Source: Segatella hominis
GTDB lineage: Bacteria; Bacteroidota; Bacteroidia; Bacteroidales; Bacteroidaceae
Length of the DNA stretch: 64,000 bases
Assembly: GCF_019249725.2 (NCBI RefSeq)
Contig: NZ_CP137559.1
Coordinates: forward strand, 2,315,501-2,379,500
Reading direction: 5' to 3'
Shown here: positions 17,731 through 26,608 of the stretch, piece by piece
Layout of the letters: every line of letters begins with the position of its first letter
Numbering within the stretch: position 1 is the stretch's first letter
Notes under the pieces: model-generated
Told to the model about the DNA's origin: nothing
Databases searched by the model: none
The model's input: only the letters and a program-made list of their open reading frames with translations
Made by a program: the position numbers and the translations under genes

Positions 17731-19116
17731 TTATCCATGCACCTGAAAGCTCTTCATCCAAGAACCGCGGAAAAGGCGTATGAGGAAGAGAACTCCACGG
17801 AAAGTTAGTTCCGTAGCCATCGCAATCCACACACCTTCCAATCCGTAGCTTTTGGATAAGGCATAGGCAAGAGTGAGTCGCACGAGCCACATGGTACCGA
17901 GATTGATAGCAGCAGGCTTGAATGTATCACCTGCTCCCACACAGACACAATAGGTCACGATGCTCGCAGCAAAGAACGGTTCGGCAAATGCTTCGATGCG
18001 CAGACAGGTAGTACCCAACTGTCGGATGGCCTCCACAGGAGAAAGCACTCCTATCATTTCTGGCGCAAAGACATACATGATGACTCCCATCAATGCCATC
18101 ACCAACATACCAAGGCCAACGGTCATATAAGCAAAGTTCCTGCACAGGTCTATGCGCCCCGCCCCATGAGTCTGTCCTACCAGAGTAGTAGCAGCATCAC
18201 CGATACCATAACCAGGCATATAGCAAAGACTTTCTGCAGTAATCGCAAAAGAATGGGCAGCAATGGCTATGTTGCCCAATGGTGCCACAATCATGGTGCT
18301 CACAATCTGTGCTCCACTCATCAGAATATTCTGTATGGCGATAGGGATGCTGATCTTGCAGGCTCTCTGCACATATTCCTTTACCCAATGAAAACGCACA
18401 TGGTCCTGACGGAGATTAAGCATCCGGTTCTTACAAGCCGACAGATAGAGATTGGGTAGTGAAATACAGATATATGCCAAGGCTGTACCCATAGCTGCAC
18501 CCACAACCCCGAGTTTGCAGATATAAATGAAAATATAATTGAAAATTACATCACAAATACACACCAGTATAGCCATCACGCTCGGCGTATGCATATTACC
18601 TGCCGACTTGAGCATCATCTCTGAAGTATGATAAAGATACACGAAGGGAAGCACTAAGGAATATATCAGGAAATAACCAGAAGATGCTGAAGCGATATCA
18701 GCACCACCACCCAACCAGTATGGAAGATGTGAATGTATTCCCACTCCTATGAGCGAGAGGAACACACTGAAAGCCAGTCCACAAATCAAAGCATGGCGAA
18801 AGACCTGCCGCGCCTTCACAAAATCATTGGCTCCGATAAAATGAGCTACCTGCACTGAGAATCCTGTGGCAGCCGCACTCAGCAAACTGCCAACCAACCA
18901 TGTGGTAGATTCTATCAGACCGATACTGGCTGAAGCCTCAGCACCCAGATGACCAACCATAGAGGCATCAATAAAAAACATCAGGACGGTGGAAATCTGT
19001 GCCAACATAGACGGGATACTCAATCCCACAATCAGATTGAGTTTCTCGCTACGTGCCATCGTTCTACCCGAACGAATCGACTCCATCAGATATTCTGTTT
19101 TCTTACTATATAGCAT
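17731..19116 (-). CDS. MATE-family multidrug efflux transporter
   Basis: 461 aa with about twelve hydrophobic segments in two repeated halves. The first half carries 'IPSMLAQISTVLMFFIDASM VGHLG', the second 'ISIPIAIQNILMSGAQIVST', the pseudo-symmetric MATE pattern. Such inner-membrane proteins export organic cations by Na+ or H+ antiport. The length is normal. It is transcribed alone, from a promoter predicted at 19453-19483, through an unusually long leader of about 330 nt containing repeats and a hairpin. The substrate is unknown. Confidence 0.93.
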   Translation of the reverse strand: MLYSKKTEYLMESIRSGRTMARSEKLNLIVGLSIPSMLAQISTVLMFFIDASMVGHLGAEASASIGLIESTTWLVGSLLSAAATGFSVQVAHFIGANDFVKARQVFRHALICGLAFSVFLSLIGVGIHSHLPYWLGGGADIASASSGYFLIYSLVLPFVYLYHTSEMMLKSAGNMHTPSVMAILVCICDVIFNYIFIYICKLGVVGAAMGTALAYICISLPNLYLSACKNRMLNLRQDHVRFHWVKEYVQRACKISIPIAIQNILMSGAQIVSTMIVAPLGNIAIAAHSFAITAESLCYMPGYGIGDAATTLVGQTHGAGRIDLCRNFAYMTVGLGMLVMALMGVIMYVFAPEMIGVLSPVEAIRQLGTTCLRIEAFAEPFFAASIVTYCVCVGAGDTFKPAAINLGTMWLVRLTLAYALSKSYGLEGVWIAMATELTFRGVLFLIRLFRGSWMKSFQVHG

Positions 19117-19452
19117 ATCTATTTTTATTTTCCTATTTTTGTTATTATCTATTCTTTTATCGATTTACGTCAAAACAAAATACACGGAAAATGGCGACTC
19201 CATGTTGAGGAACCGCCATTTCTTATTAACATAAATAATTATTACCTTCAATCAATATTCCTAAAATACATACTTTCACCTTTATGAAAACTAACCTAAC
19301 CTATTTGTCGTCCTTGAATAAACAATCTTTATTTACCTTTTCTTCTAATACCTGTCGTCCTTGAATTACAATCTTAATAACCTACCTTTTAAAAAACCAA
19401 ACCTAGAACAATTTATTACCTAACTAAAAACCTAAAACTTATATTTCTGATG
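19117..19452 (-). promoter_or_regulatory. Long repeat-bearing leader of the MATE gene
   Basis: GTCGTCCTTGAAT occurs twice (about 19308 and 19359) within an imperfect repeat of about 45 bp. A stem of eight pairs (AAATGGCG/CGCCATTT, about 19189-19221) follows nearer the gene. Two short minus-strand frames lie in the leader (MYFRNID, and MLIRNGGSSTWSRHFPCILF, which overlaps the hairpin). This could be an attenuator or leader-peptide control region; no known riboswitch is recognised. Confidence 0.45.
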
Positions 19453-19483
19453 CAAAGGTACTACATTTCTTGGAACCCACAAT
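19453..19483 (-). promoter_or_regulatory. Predicted promoter of the MATE leader
   Basis: Minus strand ATTG (19480-19483), 19 nt, TACCTTTG (19453-19460). The remaining sequence up to 19626 is AT-rich without other features. Confidence 0.5.
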
Positions 19484-19626
19484 ATTTTTATGAATAAATT
19501 TGCAGCTTTCTAACATTTTTTTGATATACATCAAAGGATTGTGTACGAACACAAACACTAATTTAGCCTTCGCAACATATTTTTAGAATTGAAAATCATG
19601 GAATCATAAAGGAGGAAAAAGAGGGG

Positions 19627-19667
19627 AAAAAAAGAAAGCCTTGAAAGTATCACTACTCCCAAGGCTA
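19627..19667 (-). terminator. Terminator of the glyS-FKBP unit
   Basis: AGCCTTG (19637-19643) pairs with CAAGGCT (19660-19666). A T-rich run follows on the minus strand (A run at 19627-19633 on the plus strand). Confidence 0.7.
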
Positions 19668-19743
19668 AAATTTCATCATATCTTTCAGCAGTCATCAAAT
19701 GCGAGTATATTGCTATACATATAAAGCATATTACTGCCTGATA

Positions 19744-20409
19744 TTATTCTTCCGTTATCCAGCTACCTTTACCTCGCTTATAGGCAGTCAATGCCATTTC
19801 GAAGCGAAGCATAGAATAAGCTGGGATGGTTGATTTAACGCTACTGCCATAAGCGAGATTAGCAGGAATGAATACCTGCCAGTGGTCTCCGACATGCATG
19901 CCCAAAAGGGCTGTGGTGAAACCATCTATCCAACCATAATTAATAGTCGTCTTTGTTGGCTTAGCCGTTTCCGGACTATACGCATCAGCAACAAAAGTCT
20001 GGTCAAAAACATAACCATTGGCATAAGAATCGGATGGAATCAATCTACCACGATAACTCAACTGGATAGAATCGGTATAGAGCAGATTAGCATCGCTATT
20101 ACCCTCCTTCAGTATATGCACCACGATATAATCATCGTCATTATACTTTAGGGTAGAAGCAGCACCTTGTCCTTCCGTAGTGGATGTCTGGTTCTGAAGT
20201 GTCCAGCTACGTATCACCTTCCACTCCGTACTTCCATTGGCAATCTGCTGTCGGGCTTTAGCTAATGTATCAGCAAAAGCCTTATCATTACGCTCCTGCC
20301 AATTTCTAAACTCAGAATTCGACTCGTCCTCATTCGTCTCACTGCATGATGACAGTACGAAAACCGTCATCAGCAGAAAGAACAAATATTTAATATTCTT
20401 AAAGTTCAT
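19744..20409 (-). CDS. FKBP-type peptidyl-prolyl isomerase lipoprotein
   Basis: 221 aa. The N-terminus MNFKNIKYLFFLLMTVFVLS leads to the lipobox LSSC, so it is a lipoprotein, followed by an acidic linker (SETNEDESNSE). The C-terminal 120 residues carry FKBP hallmarks: 'LLYTDSIQLSYRGRLI', 'GYVFDQTF', 'WIDGFTTALLGMHVGDHWQVFIPANLAYGS' and 'IPAYSMLRFEMAL'. It should assist folding of envelope proteins. It lies 99 nt downstream of glyS on the same strand, with a terminator after it, so it probably shares the glyS transcript. Confidence 0.92.
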   Translation of the reverse strand: MNFKNIKYLFFLLMTVFVLSSCSETNEDESNSEFRNWQERNDKAFADTLAKARQQIANGSTEWKVIRSWTLQNQTSTTEGQGAASTLKYNDDDYIVVHILKEGNSDANLLYTDSIQLSYRGRLIPSDSYANGYVFDQTFVADAYSPETAKPTKTTINYGWIDGFTTALLGMHVGDHWQVFIPANLAYGSSVKSTIPAYSMLRFEMALTAYKRGKGSWITEE

Positions 20410-20508
20410 CTAAATCTTTTGTTTTGCTATATCATATACCTTATTATATATATGCATATCACTCAGACTACACAAATCATACAGGTATATCCCGAAATAC
20501 TGGGGCAA

Positions 20509-22071
20509 TTAGAAATTCTTGATTTCCTTGCCAAGCTTTTTCAATACGCTTGTGATGCTCACACGCTCCTCGATGATACTGCGCAAGTCGCTGATAGCAA
20601 CACGCTCCTGCTCCATAGTATCACGATAACGGAGAGTTACCTTATGATCATTTGGAGTCTCGTGGTCAACGGTGATACAGAATGGAGTACCAATGGCATC
20701 CTGACGACGATAACGCTTACCGATAGAATCCTTAGGATCGCCATAGTGAGTATTGAAATGGAACTTCAACTCATCTACAATCTCGTGAGCCAACTCTGGG
20801 AGACCATACTTCTTATCCAATGGGAATACGGCGCACTTCACTGGAGCCAAAGCCTCAGGCAAACGCAATACAACACGTGTCTCACCATTCTCCAACTTCT
20901 CCTCGCAGTAAGAGTGGCACATTACGCTGAGGAACATACGGTCAACACCGATAGAAGTCTCTACATCGTAAGGCACATAGCTCTCGTTCTTTTCAGGATC
21001 GAAGTACTTGATAGAACGGCCGCTGAACTTCTCGTGCTGAGAAAGGTCGAAATCGGTACGGCTGTGAATACCCTCTACCTCCTTGAAGCCGAAAGGCATC
21101 TTAAACTCGATATCTGTAGCAGCGTTAGCATAGTGAGCCAACTTCTCGTGGTCGTGGTAGCGATAGTTCTCATTACCCATGCCGAGAGCCTCGTGCCATG
21201 CCAGACGAACCTTCTTCCAATACTCAAACCACTTCATTTCTGTACCTGGCTGGCAGAAGAACTGCATCTCCATCTGCTCGAACTCACGCATACGGAATAC
21301 AAACTGACGGGCAACAACCTCATTACGGAAAGCCTTACCAATCTGACAGATACCGAATGGCAACTTCATACGACCAGTCTTCTGAACACTCAGGTAATCT
21401 ACGAAGATACCCTGAGCAGTCTCAGGACGGAGATAAACCTTGCTGGTAGCATCGCTGGCAGCACCCATCTGGGTAGAGAACATCAGATTGAACTGGCGAA
21501 CATCAGTCCAGTTCTTAGTACCGCTGATAGGGCAAACGATACCCTCATCCTCGATAATCTGCTTCAGCATCTCCAGGTTAGGACCCTGCATAGCCTCAGT
21601 ATAGCGGGCATGGAGATCATCAAACTTCTTTTGGTTCTCCAGAACGCGAGGATTAGTTGCACGGAACTGAGCCTCATCAAAGCTGTCGCCGAAACGCTTC
21701 TTTGCCTTAGCAATCTCCTTAGCAATCTTCTCTTCGTATTTAGCCATGTGATCCTCGATGAGCACATCAGCACGATAACGCTTCTTAGAGTCGCGGTTAT
21801 CAATCAATGGGTCATTGAAAGCATCTACGTGGCCGGAAGCCTTCCAAACAGTAGGGTGCATGAAGATAGAAGCATCAAGACCAACAATGTTCTCGTGCAG
21901 CAATACCATGCTCTGCCACCAATACTGCTTGATATTATTTTTCAGCTCAACACCATTCTGTCCATAATCATAAACAGCTGCCAAGCCATCATAAATTTCA
22001 CTACTTGGGAATACAAAGCCATATTCTTTGCAATGGCTTACGATTTTCTTAAAAACATCTTCCTGTGCCAT
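20509..22071 (-). CDS. glyS: Glycine--tRNA ligase (dimeric class II)
   Basis: Charges tRNA-Gly with glycine using ATP. 520 aa, the homodimeric alpha2-type enzyme. Motifs visible are 'EIYDGLAAVYDYGQNGVELK' (N-terminal), 'YLRPETAQGIFVDYLSVQKT' (motif 2 region), 'PFGICQIGKAFRNEV' and the C-terminal anticodon-binding domain with 'CAVFPLDKKYGLPELAHEIV' and 'RRQDAIGTPFCITVDHET'. Length and order are complete. A TATCTTTG -7 box lies 31 nt before the start. Confidence 0.97.
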   Translation of the reverse strand: MAQEDVFKKIVSHCKEYGFVFPSSEIYDGLAAVYDYGQNGVELKNNIKQYWWQSMVLLHENIVGLDASIFMHPTVWKASGHVDAFNDPLIDNRDSKKRYRADVLIEDHMAKYEEKIAKEIAKAKKRFGDSFDEAQFRATNPRVLENQKKFDDLHARYTEAMQGPNLEMLKQIIEDEGIVCPISGTKNWTDVRQFNLMFSTQMGAASDATSKVYLRPETAQGIFVDYLSVQKTGRMKLPFGICQIGKAFRNEVVARQFVFRMREFEQMEMQFFCQPGTEMKWFEYWKKVRLAWHEALGMGNENYRYHDHEKLAHYANAATDIEFKMPFGFKEVEGIHSRTDFDLSQHEKFSGRSIKYFDPEKNESYVPYDVETSIGVDRMFLSVMCHSYCEEKLENGETRVVLRLPEALAPVKCAVFPLDKKYGLPELAHEIVDELKFHFNTHYGDPKDSIGKRYRRQDAIGTPFCITVDHETPNDHKVTLRYRDTMEQERVAISDLRSIIEERVSITSVLKKLGKEIKNF

Positions 22072-22101
22072 GATAAAAACTTATTTTTTTCAAATTTTCG
22101 G

Positions 22102-22141
22102 CAAAGATACGCTTTTTTCTCGAAATTTTGTTGTATTTTTG
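22102..22141. promoter_or_regulatory. Divergent -7 elements for glyS and the topoisomerase gene
   Basis: The minus strand has TATCTTTG (22102-22109) for glyS. The plus strand has TATTTTTG (22134-22141) for the topoisomerase gene. They are only 24 nt apart, so the polymerases would compete. Neither has a perfect -33 box. Confidence 0.5.
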
Positions 22142-22176
22142 CCATAAATTATCAAAATAAGTATTAAAAGCTATCT

Positions 22177-25134
22177 ATGAGCGACGAAATTAAAGATAAA
22201 GACGGAATAGAAGGTCAAAATCCTGACAACTTGCAAGATTCTCAAAATAACGACCTGCAGAACACCTCTAAAGACGATTTGGGGGATTCGCAAAAGGACG
22301 ACTTAGAGGATTCGTCAAAGGATGATTTGAAAAATCAGACCGAACAGCATTCCGATTATAAGCCGGTGAACCGATTCGACGCATCCGCTGTACACCATCT
22401 CAGCGGTATGTACCAGAACTGGTTCCTCGACTATGCCTCGTACGTAATTCTGGAGCGTGCCGTGCCTCACATCGAGGACGGATTGAAGCCTGTACAGCGA
22501 CGCATTCTCCACTCCATGAAACGTATGGATGATGGCAGATACAACAAGGTGGCAAATATCGTGGGCCACACCATGCAGTTTCATCCTCACGGTGACGCCT
22601 CCATCGGTGATGCCCTGGTACAGATGGGACAAAAAGACCTGCTCATCGACACACAGGGTAACTGGGGAAACATTCTCACTGGCGACCGTGCGGCTGCTCC
22701 CCGCTATATCGAGGCACGACTTTCCAAGTTTGCACTCGACGTAGTATTCAACCCGAAGACTACCGACTGGCAGCTCTCATACGACGGCCGCAATAAAGAG
22801 CCTATCACCCTGCCTGCCAAATTTCCTCTGCTCCTTGCACAAGGTGCAGAAGGTATCGCCGTAGGCTTGAGCAGCAAGGTGCTGCCCCACAACTTCAATG
22901 ATCTCTGCGATGCAGCCATTCACTATCTGAAGGGCGAACCATTCACGCTTTATCCTGATTTCCCTACAGGTGGTGCCATTGATGTAAGCAAATACAATGA
23001 TGGCCAGCGGGGCGGTGTGCTGAAAGTTCGTGCCAAGATAGACAAACTCGACAACAAGACTCTTATCATCAGCGAGATTCCATACAGTAAGACTACAGGA
23101 AGCCTCATCGAATCTATCACCAAGGCTGTAGAAAAAGGTAAAATCAAGGCCAGAAAGGTGGATGATGTGACTTCTGCCAACGTGGAGATTCTCGTCCATC
23201 TGACTCCTGGCACGTCGTCAGACAAGACGATGGATGCCCTCTATGCCTTCAGCGACTGCGAAATCAATATTTCACCCAACTGCTGCGTCATCGAGGACAA
23301 CAAGCCAAAGTTCCTCACCGTCAGCGATGTGCTCAAGCATAGCGTAGATTGCACGATGGGACTGCTCCGCAAGGAACTCATGATCCGCAAGGGCGAATTG
23401 GAAGAACAGCTCTTCTTCTCCTCTCTGGAGCGCATTTTCATCGAGGAGCGCATCTACAAGGAGCGCAAGTTTGAGCAGAGTAAGAGTCAGGATGAGGTAG
23501 TGGCATTCATCGACTCAAAGTTGGAACCTTTCAAGGACAAGCTCTTTACTGCCGAGGTGGATGGCAAGGGAATGGTACAGTATGCTTTCCATCGCGAAAT
23601 CACCCGGGAAGATATTCTCAAACTGCTCGAAATCAAGATGCAGCGTATTCTTAAATATAATAAGGATAAGGCGGATGATCTCCTGATGAAGATTAAGGCA
23701 GAACTGGCTGAGATAGAAAACGACCTTGCCCACATGACCGATGTGACCATCAACTGGTTTGAATACCTCAAAGGCAAATACGGCAAGTTACATCCTCGCA
23801 AAACCGAGATACGCAACTTCGACACTATCGAGGTGACCAAGGTGGTAGAAGCCAACCAGAAATTGTTTATCAACCGACAGGAAGGATTCGTAGGAACCGG
23901 ACTCAAGAAGGATGAATTCGTATGCAACTGTTCCGACCTCGACGACATCATCGTCTTCTATAAAGACGGAAAATTTAAGGTCATAAAGGTGGCCGACAAG
24001 ATATTCGTAGGAAAGAACATCCTCCACGTACAGGTATTCAAGAAAAACGACAAGCGCACCATCTACAACTGCGTTTATCGCGACGGAAAACAAGGTGATT
24101 ATTTCATCAAGCGATTCAACGTGACGGCGATGACCCGCGACAAACTGTACGACATCACCCAGGGTACTCCTGGCAGCCGCATCATCTACTTCACCGCCAA
24201 CCCTAATGGCGAAGCGGAAATCATCAAGGTAACTATGGAGCCAGACCTGTCGAAGAAACGACAGAGCATCTTCCTGGAGAAGGATTTCTCCGAAATACTC
24301 ATCAAGGGACGTGCTGCCAAGGGAAATCTCCTGACCAAGCGTACCATCAAACGCATCGGACTGAAGAGTCACGGTCACAGCACCTTGGGAGGAAGAAAGG
24401 TTTGGTTTGACCCAGACGTAAACCGCATCAACTATGATGAGAACGGAAGATTCCTCGGTGAATTCAATGACGACGAAAGCATCCTGGTAGTACTCGACGA
24501 TGGCGATTTCTACATCACCAACTTCGACCCGAACAACCATTACGAGGACAATATCCTCCGTCTGGAAAAATGGGACGAGCACAAGATCTGGACCGCCATT
24601 CTCTACGATGCCGACAATCAGGGCTATCCTTATATCAAGCGCTTCACGATGGATGCCATCAAGCGCCATCAGAACTTCATGGGTGAAAATCCTAACTGCA
24701 AGCTGATTTTGCTCACCGACACGGTTTATCCGAGAATCAAGGTTACCTATGGCGGCGTGGATGCTATCCGACCTGCCGAGGAAATCGATGCAGAACAGTT
24801 TATCGGACAGAAGAGTTTCAAGGCAAAGGGCAAGCGTCTCACTACCTGGAAGATAGAAAGCATCGAAGAACTGGAGCCAACGAGATTCCCTGAACCAACT
24901 GGTGGGGAGGAAGAAGGTTCTGTAGATGATTCTTTTAAGGGTACTCAAAGTGGCGGGAACGATGGCAATTCTTCTGAAAACACCACTATGGAACTACGTG
25001 AGAATCTTGATCCTGATGCAGGCAAGAGTGAACAGCAGGTTATCGACGAGTTGACAGGACAGACAAGCCTTTTCGATGACAAAAGATTCACAGAAGAGAA
25101 TGAGAAAGATAAAGACTGGTTGAAAAAACAATAG
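22177..25134 (+). CDS. Type IIA DNA topoisomerase A subunit (topoisomerase IV/gyrase A-like)
   Basis: Breaks and rejoins DNA strands to manage supercoiling or decatenation. The breakage-reunion domain is clear: 'ASYVILERAVPHIEDGLKPV QRRILHSM' (about 87-114) and the catalytic tyrosine Y177 in RAAAPRYIEARL. A beta-pinwheel-like C-terminal domain follows (from about 560). At 985 aa it is longer than most ParC proteins because of a poorly ordered N-terminus (1-62) with repeats of KDDL and SKDDL, and an acidic Ser/Gly-rich tail. The partner B subunit is not in the window, so ParC and GyrA paralogues cannot be separated with certainty; the sequence type suggests the ParC-like Bacteroidota paralogue. 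Confidence 0.92.
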   Translation: MSDEIKDKDGIEGQNPDNLQDSQNNDLQNTSKDDLGDSQKDDLEDSSKDDLKNQTEQHSDYKPVNRFDASAVHHLSGMYQNWFLDYASYVILERAVPHIEDGLKPVQRRILHSMKRMDDGRYNKVANIVGHTMQFHPHGDASIGDALVQMGQKDLLIDTQGNWGNILTGDRAAAPRYIEARLSKFALDVVFNPKTTDWQLSYDGRNKEPITLPAKFPLLLAQGAEGIAVGLSSKVLPHNFNDLCDAAIHYLKGEPFTLYPDFPTGGAIDVSKYNDGQRGGVLKVRAKIDKLDNKTLIISEIPYSKTTGSLIESITKAVEKGKIKARKVDDVTSANVEILVHLTPGTSSDKTMDALYAFSDCEINISPNCCVIEDNKPKFLTVSDVLKHSVDCTMGLLRKELMIRKGELEEQLFFSSLERIFIEERIYKERKFEQSKSQDEVVAFIDSKLEPFKDKLFTAEVDGKGMVQYAFHREITREDILKLLEIKMQRILKYNKDKADDLLMKIKAELAEIENDLAHMTDVTINWFEYLKGKYGKLHPRKTEIRNFDTIEVTKVVEANQKLFINRQEGFVGTGLKKDEFVCNCSDLDDIIVFYKDGKFKVIKVADKIFVGKNILHVQVFKKNDKRTIYNCVYRDGKQGDYFIKRFNVTAMTRDKLYDITQGTPGSRIIYFTANPNGEAEIIKVTMEPDLSKKRQSIFLEKDFSEILIKGRAAKGNLLTKRTIKRIGLKSHGHSTLGGRKVWFDPDVNRINYDENGRFLGEFNDDESILVVLDDGDFYITNFDPNNHYEDNILRLEKWDEHKIWTAILYDADNQGYPYIKRFTMDAIKRHQNFMGENPNCKLILLTDTVYPRIKVTYGGVDAIRPAEEIDAEQFIGQKSFKAKGKRLTTWKIESIEELEPTRFPEPTGGEEEGSVDDSFKGTQSGGNDGNSSENTTMELRENLDPDAGKSEQQVIDELTGQTSLFDDKRFTEENEKDKDWLKKQ

Positions 25135-25203
25135 AATGAATTGTTGAAGAACAAAGAAAAAAGTAGTCGTGCTATCAAGCTGTTGCTACTATAGAAAAAA
25201 ATT

Positions 25204-25252
25204 AAAAGCCGCCCCTGAGGAATTTATTTTTCCTTTTTGAGGCGGCTTTTTG
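25204..25252. terminator. Convergent bidirectional terminator
   Basis: AAAAGCCGCC (25204-25213) pairs with GGCGGCTTTT (25241-25250). It is followed by T on the plus strand and by a T-rich run on the minus strand. It separates the topoisomerase gene from the OmpA-like gene. Confidence 0.88.
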
Positions 25253-25295
25253 TATAAAAGGTTTACATAATTTAAGCTCCCTGTTACTGAGGACT

Positions 25296-26597
25296 TTACT
25301 CTACAGTAATCTGAACTCTGCGACACTTTATGTCTGGGCAGCCATTGCTGTCTCCCACTGCTTTCTCCAACTTGATGGAGAAGTCCTCTATGCCTTTCTT
25401 CTTGAGATAATCTACGACATTGTTCAGACGCCCCTCACTGAGCTTGAAGTTCTTGGAAGAAGGACCATCTGATGATGCTTCACCGATGATGGTCAACTTA
25501 TAGTTCTTCTGCTCCTTCAGAGAAGCAATGAAATCATTTAGGCGAATGCGTTCCTGCTCGATAATTTTAGTCTTGTTGACTGGGAAATAGACATCATGAC
25601 CATTTACCTTCGCATTAGCATTTTGGCAATCCTCCACCAATGCCTTCAAGTCGGCATTCTCCTGTTGGCTCTTGCGCAACTTGCTTTGCAAACCGTCATT
25701 CTCCCGTTGCTTATCCTGCAGTTGTCGCTCGTAAGCGTCCTTCATCTCCTGCTGTTCAGCAAGCGTGTTGTAATAGAGTGCCTTGTTGGTTGGCATACGT
25801 TTGCCCACAAAGTTGTAGCGAAGAACCAATCCACCACTAACTATGCCCTTAGGCGTGAGGTCGTTGTCGAGAGGTAAGTACTTGTACTGTCCTATTAAAC
25901 CGATGGTCCAACGAGGCGTGATGTCGTACTCGAAGCTCAGGGAAACCGGGATGTACAAGGCATTCACCTGCTTTTTCTCCACATCTGAGGTCAGGTAGTT
26001 GTGGCTATAGACATTATAATATCCCTCGCCCTTCGCTACTGCCAACTCCCTATAGGAAGTAGTGGCAGAGAATCGGTTCCAGCCATGTAGGTAACCCGCT
26101 CCCACTCCTAACCACAAGTTGAACTTCTGTGCCTTACGATTGTGCCAAAACTCCATGATATTGAAATCGAAGTTGAGGTCGGCCATCGCATAGTGCATAT
26201 TGTAGCGGTTCTGTATGCGGTCAATCTTTGTCTCCAATGGCGCAGGGTAAGTTTTGCCTGTAGAAGGGTCTGTAATCACAAAGTCATTCTTTGTGACAGT
26301 AGAGGAAGCCACATGCTTGCCAGTAGCTTTTAGCATGGTGTATTCCAAGTTCAGGCCAATTCTCACCCATGGCTTGATGTTATACTTCAAGCCTACCGCT
26401 GCGTCGGGCGAAATAGGTCTTCTCGAATCCGAGACATCCGCTCCTCGCATACCATGATAGTAGCTTACACCCCCCTGTCCGTAGATGGACCAGGTGTGGG
26501 TTCGCACCGTATCATTGTAGGTCTGGGCTTGAAGTGTGGTAGCCGTCGCTATGACGGCCGCCACTATAGTTAAACGTTTCATTTTCATAATCTCCAA
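25296..26597 (-). CDS. OmpA-family outer-membrane protein
   Basis: 433 aa. The signal peptide is MKRLTIVAAVIATATTLQAQ; several ATG codons precede it and any may be used. Residues about 30-250 alternate as beta-barrel strands ('GVSYYHGMRG', 'VGLKYNIKPWVRIGLNLEYT'). A short coiled coil (about 275-310, EQQEMKDAYERQLQDKQREN) links to a C-terminal OmpA peptidoglycan-binding domain ('IIGEASSDGPSSKNFKLSEG RLNNVVDYL'). It should anchor the outer membrane to the wall. It lies 11 nt downstream of the repeat lipoprotein gene, hence one operon. Confidence 0.9.
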   Translation of the reverse strand: MEIMKMKRLTIVAAVIATATTLQAQTYNDTVRTHTWSIYGQGGVSYYHGMRGADVSDSRRPISPDAAVGLKYNIKPWVRIGLNLEYTMLKATGKHVASSTVTKNDFVITDPSTGKTYPAPLETKIDRIQNRYNMHYAMADLNFDFNIMEFWHNRKAQKFNLWLGVGAGYLHGWNRFSATTSYRELAVAKGEGYYNVYSHNYLTSDVEKKQVNALYIPVSLSFEYDITPRWTIGLIGQYKYLPLDNDLTPKGIVSGGLVLRYNFVGKRMPTNKALYYNTLAEQQEMKDAYERQLQDKQRENDGLQSKLRKSQQENADLKALVEDCQNANAKVNGHDVYFPVNKTKIIEQERIRLNDFIASLKEQKNYKLTIIGEASSDGPSSKNFKLSEGRLNNVVDYLKKKGIEDFSIKLEKAVGDSNGCPDIKCRRVQITVE

Positions 26598-26608
26598 GCT
26601 TTAAGTTT

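Noticed and set aside
20419..22167. 582-aa plus-strand ORF
   Set aside because: Runs opposite glyS and spans the intergenic region; the composition is a reverse-frame artefact of a conserved gene.
23788..24948. 386-aa minus-strand ORF
   Set aside because: Antisense shadow of the topoisomerase A gene.
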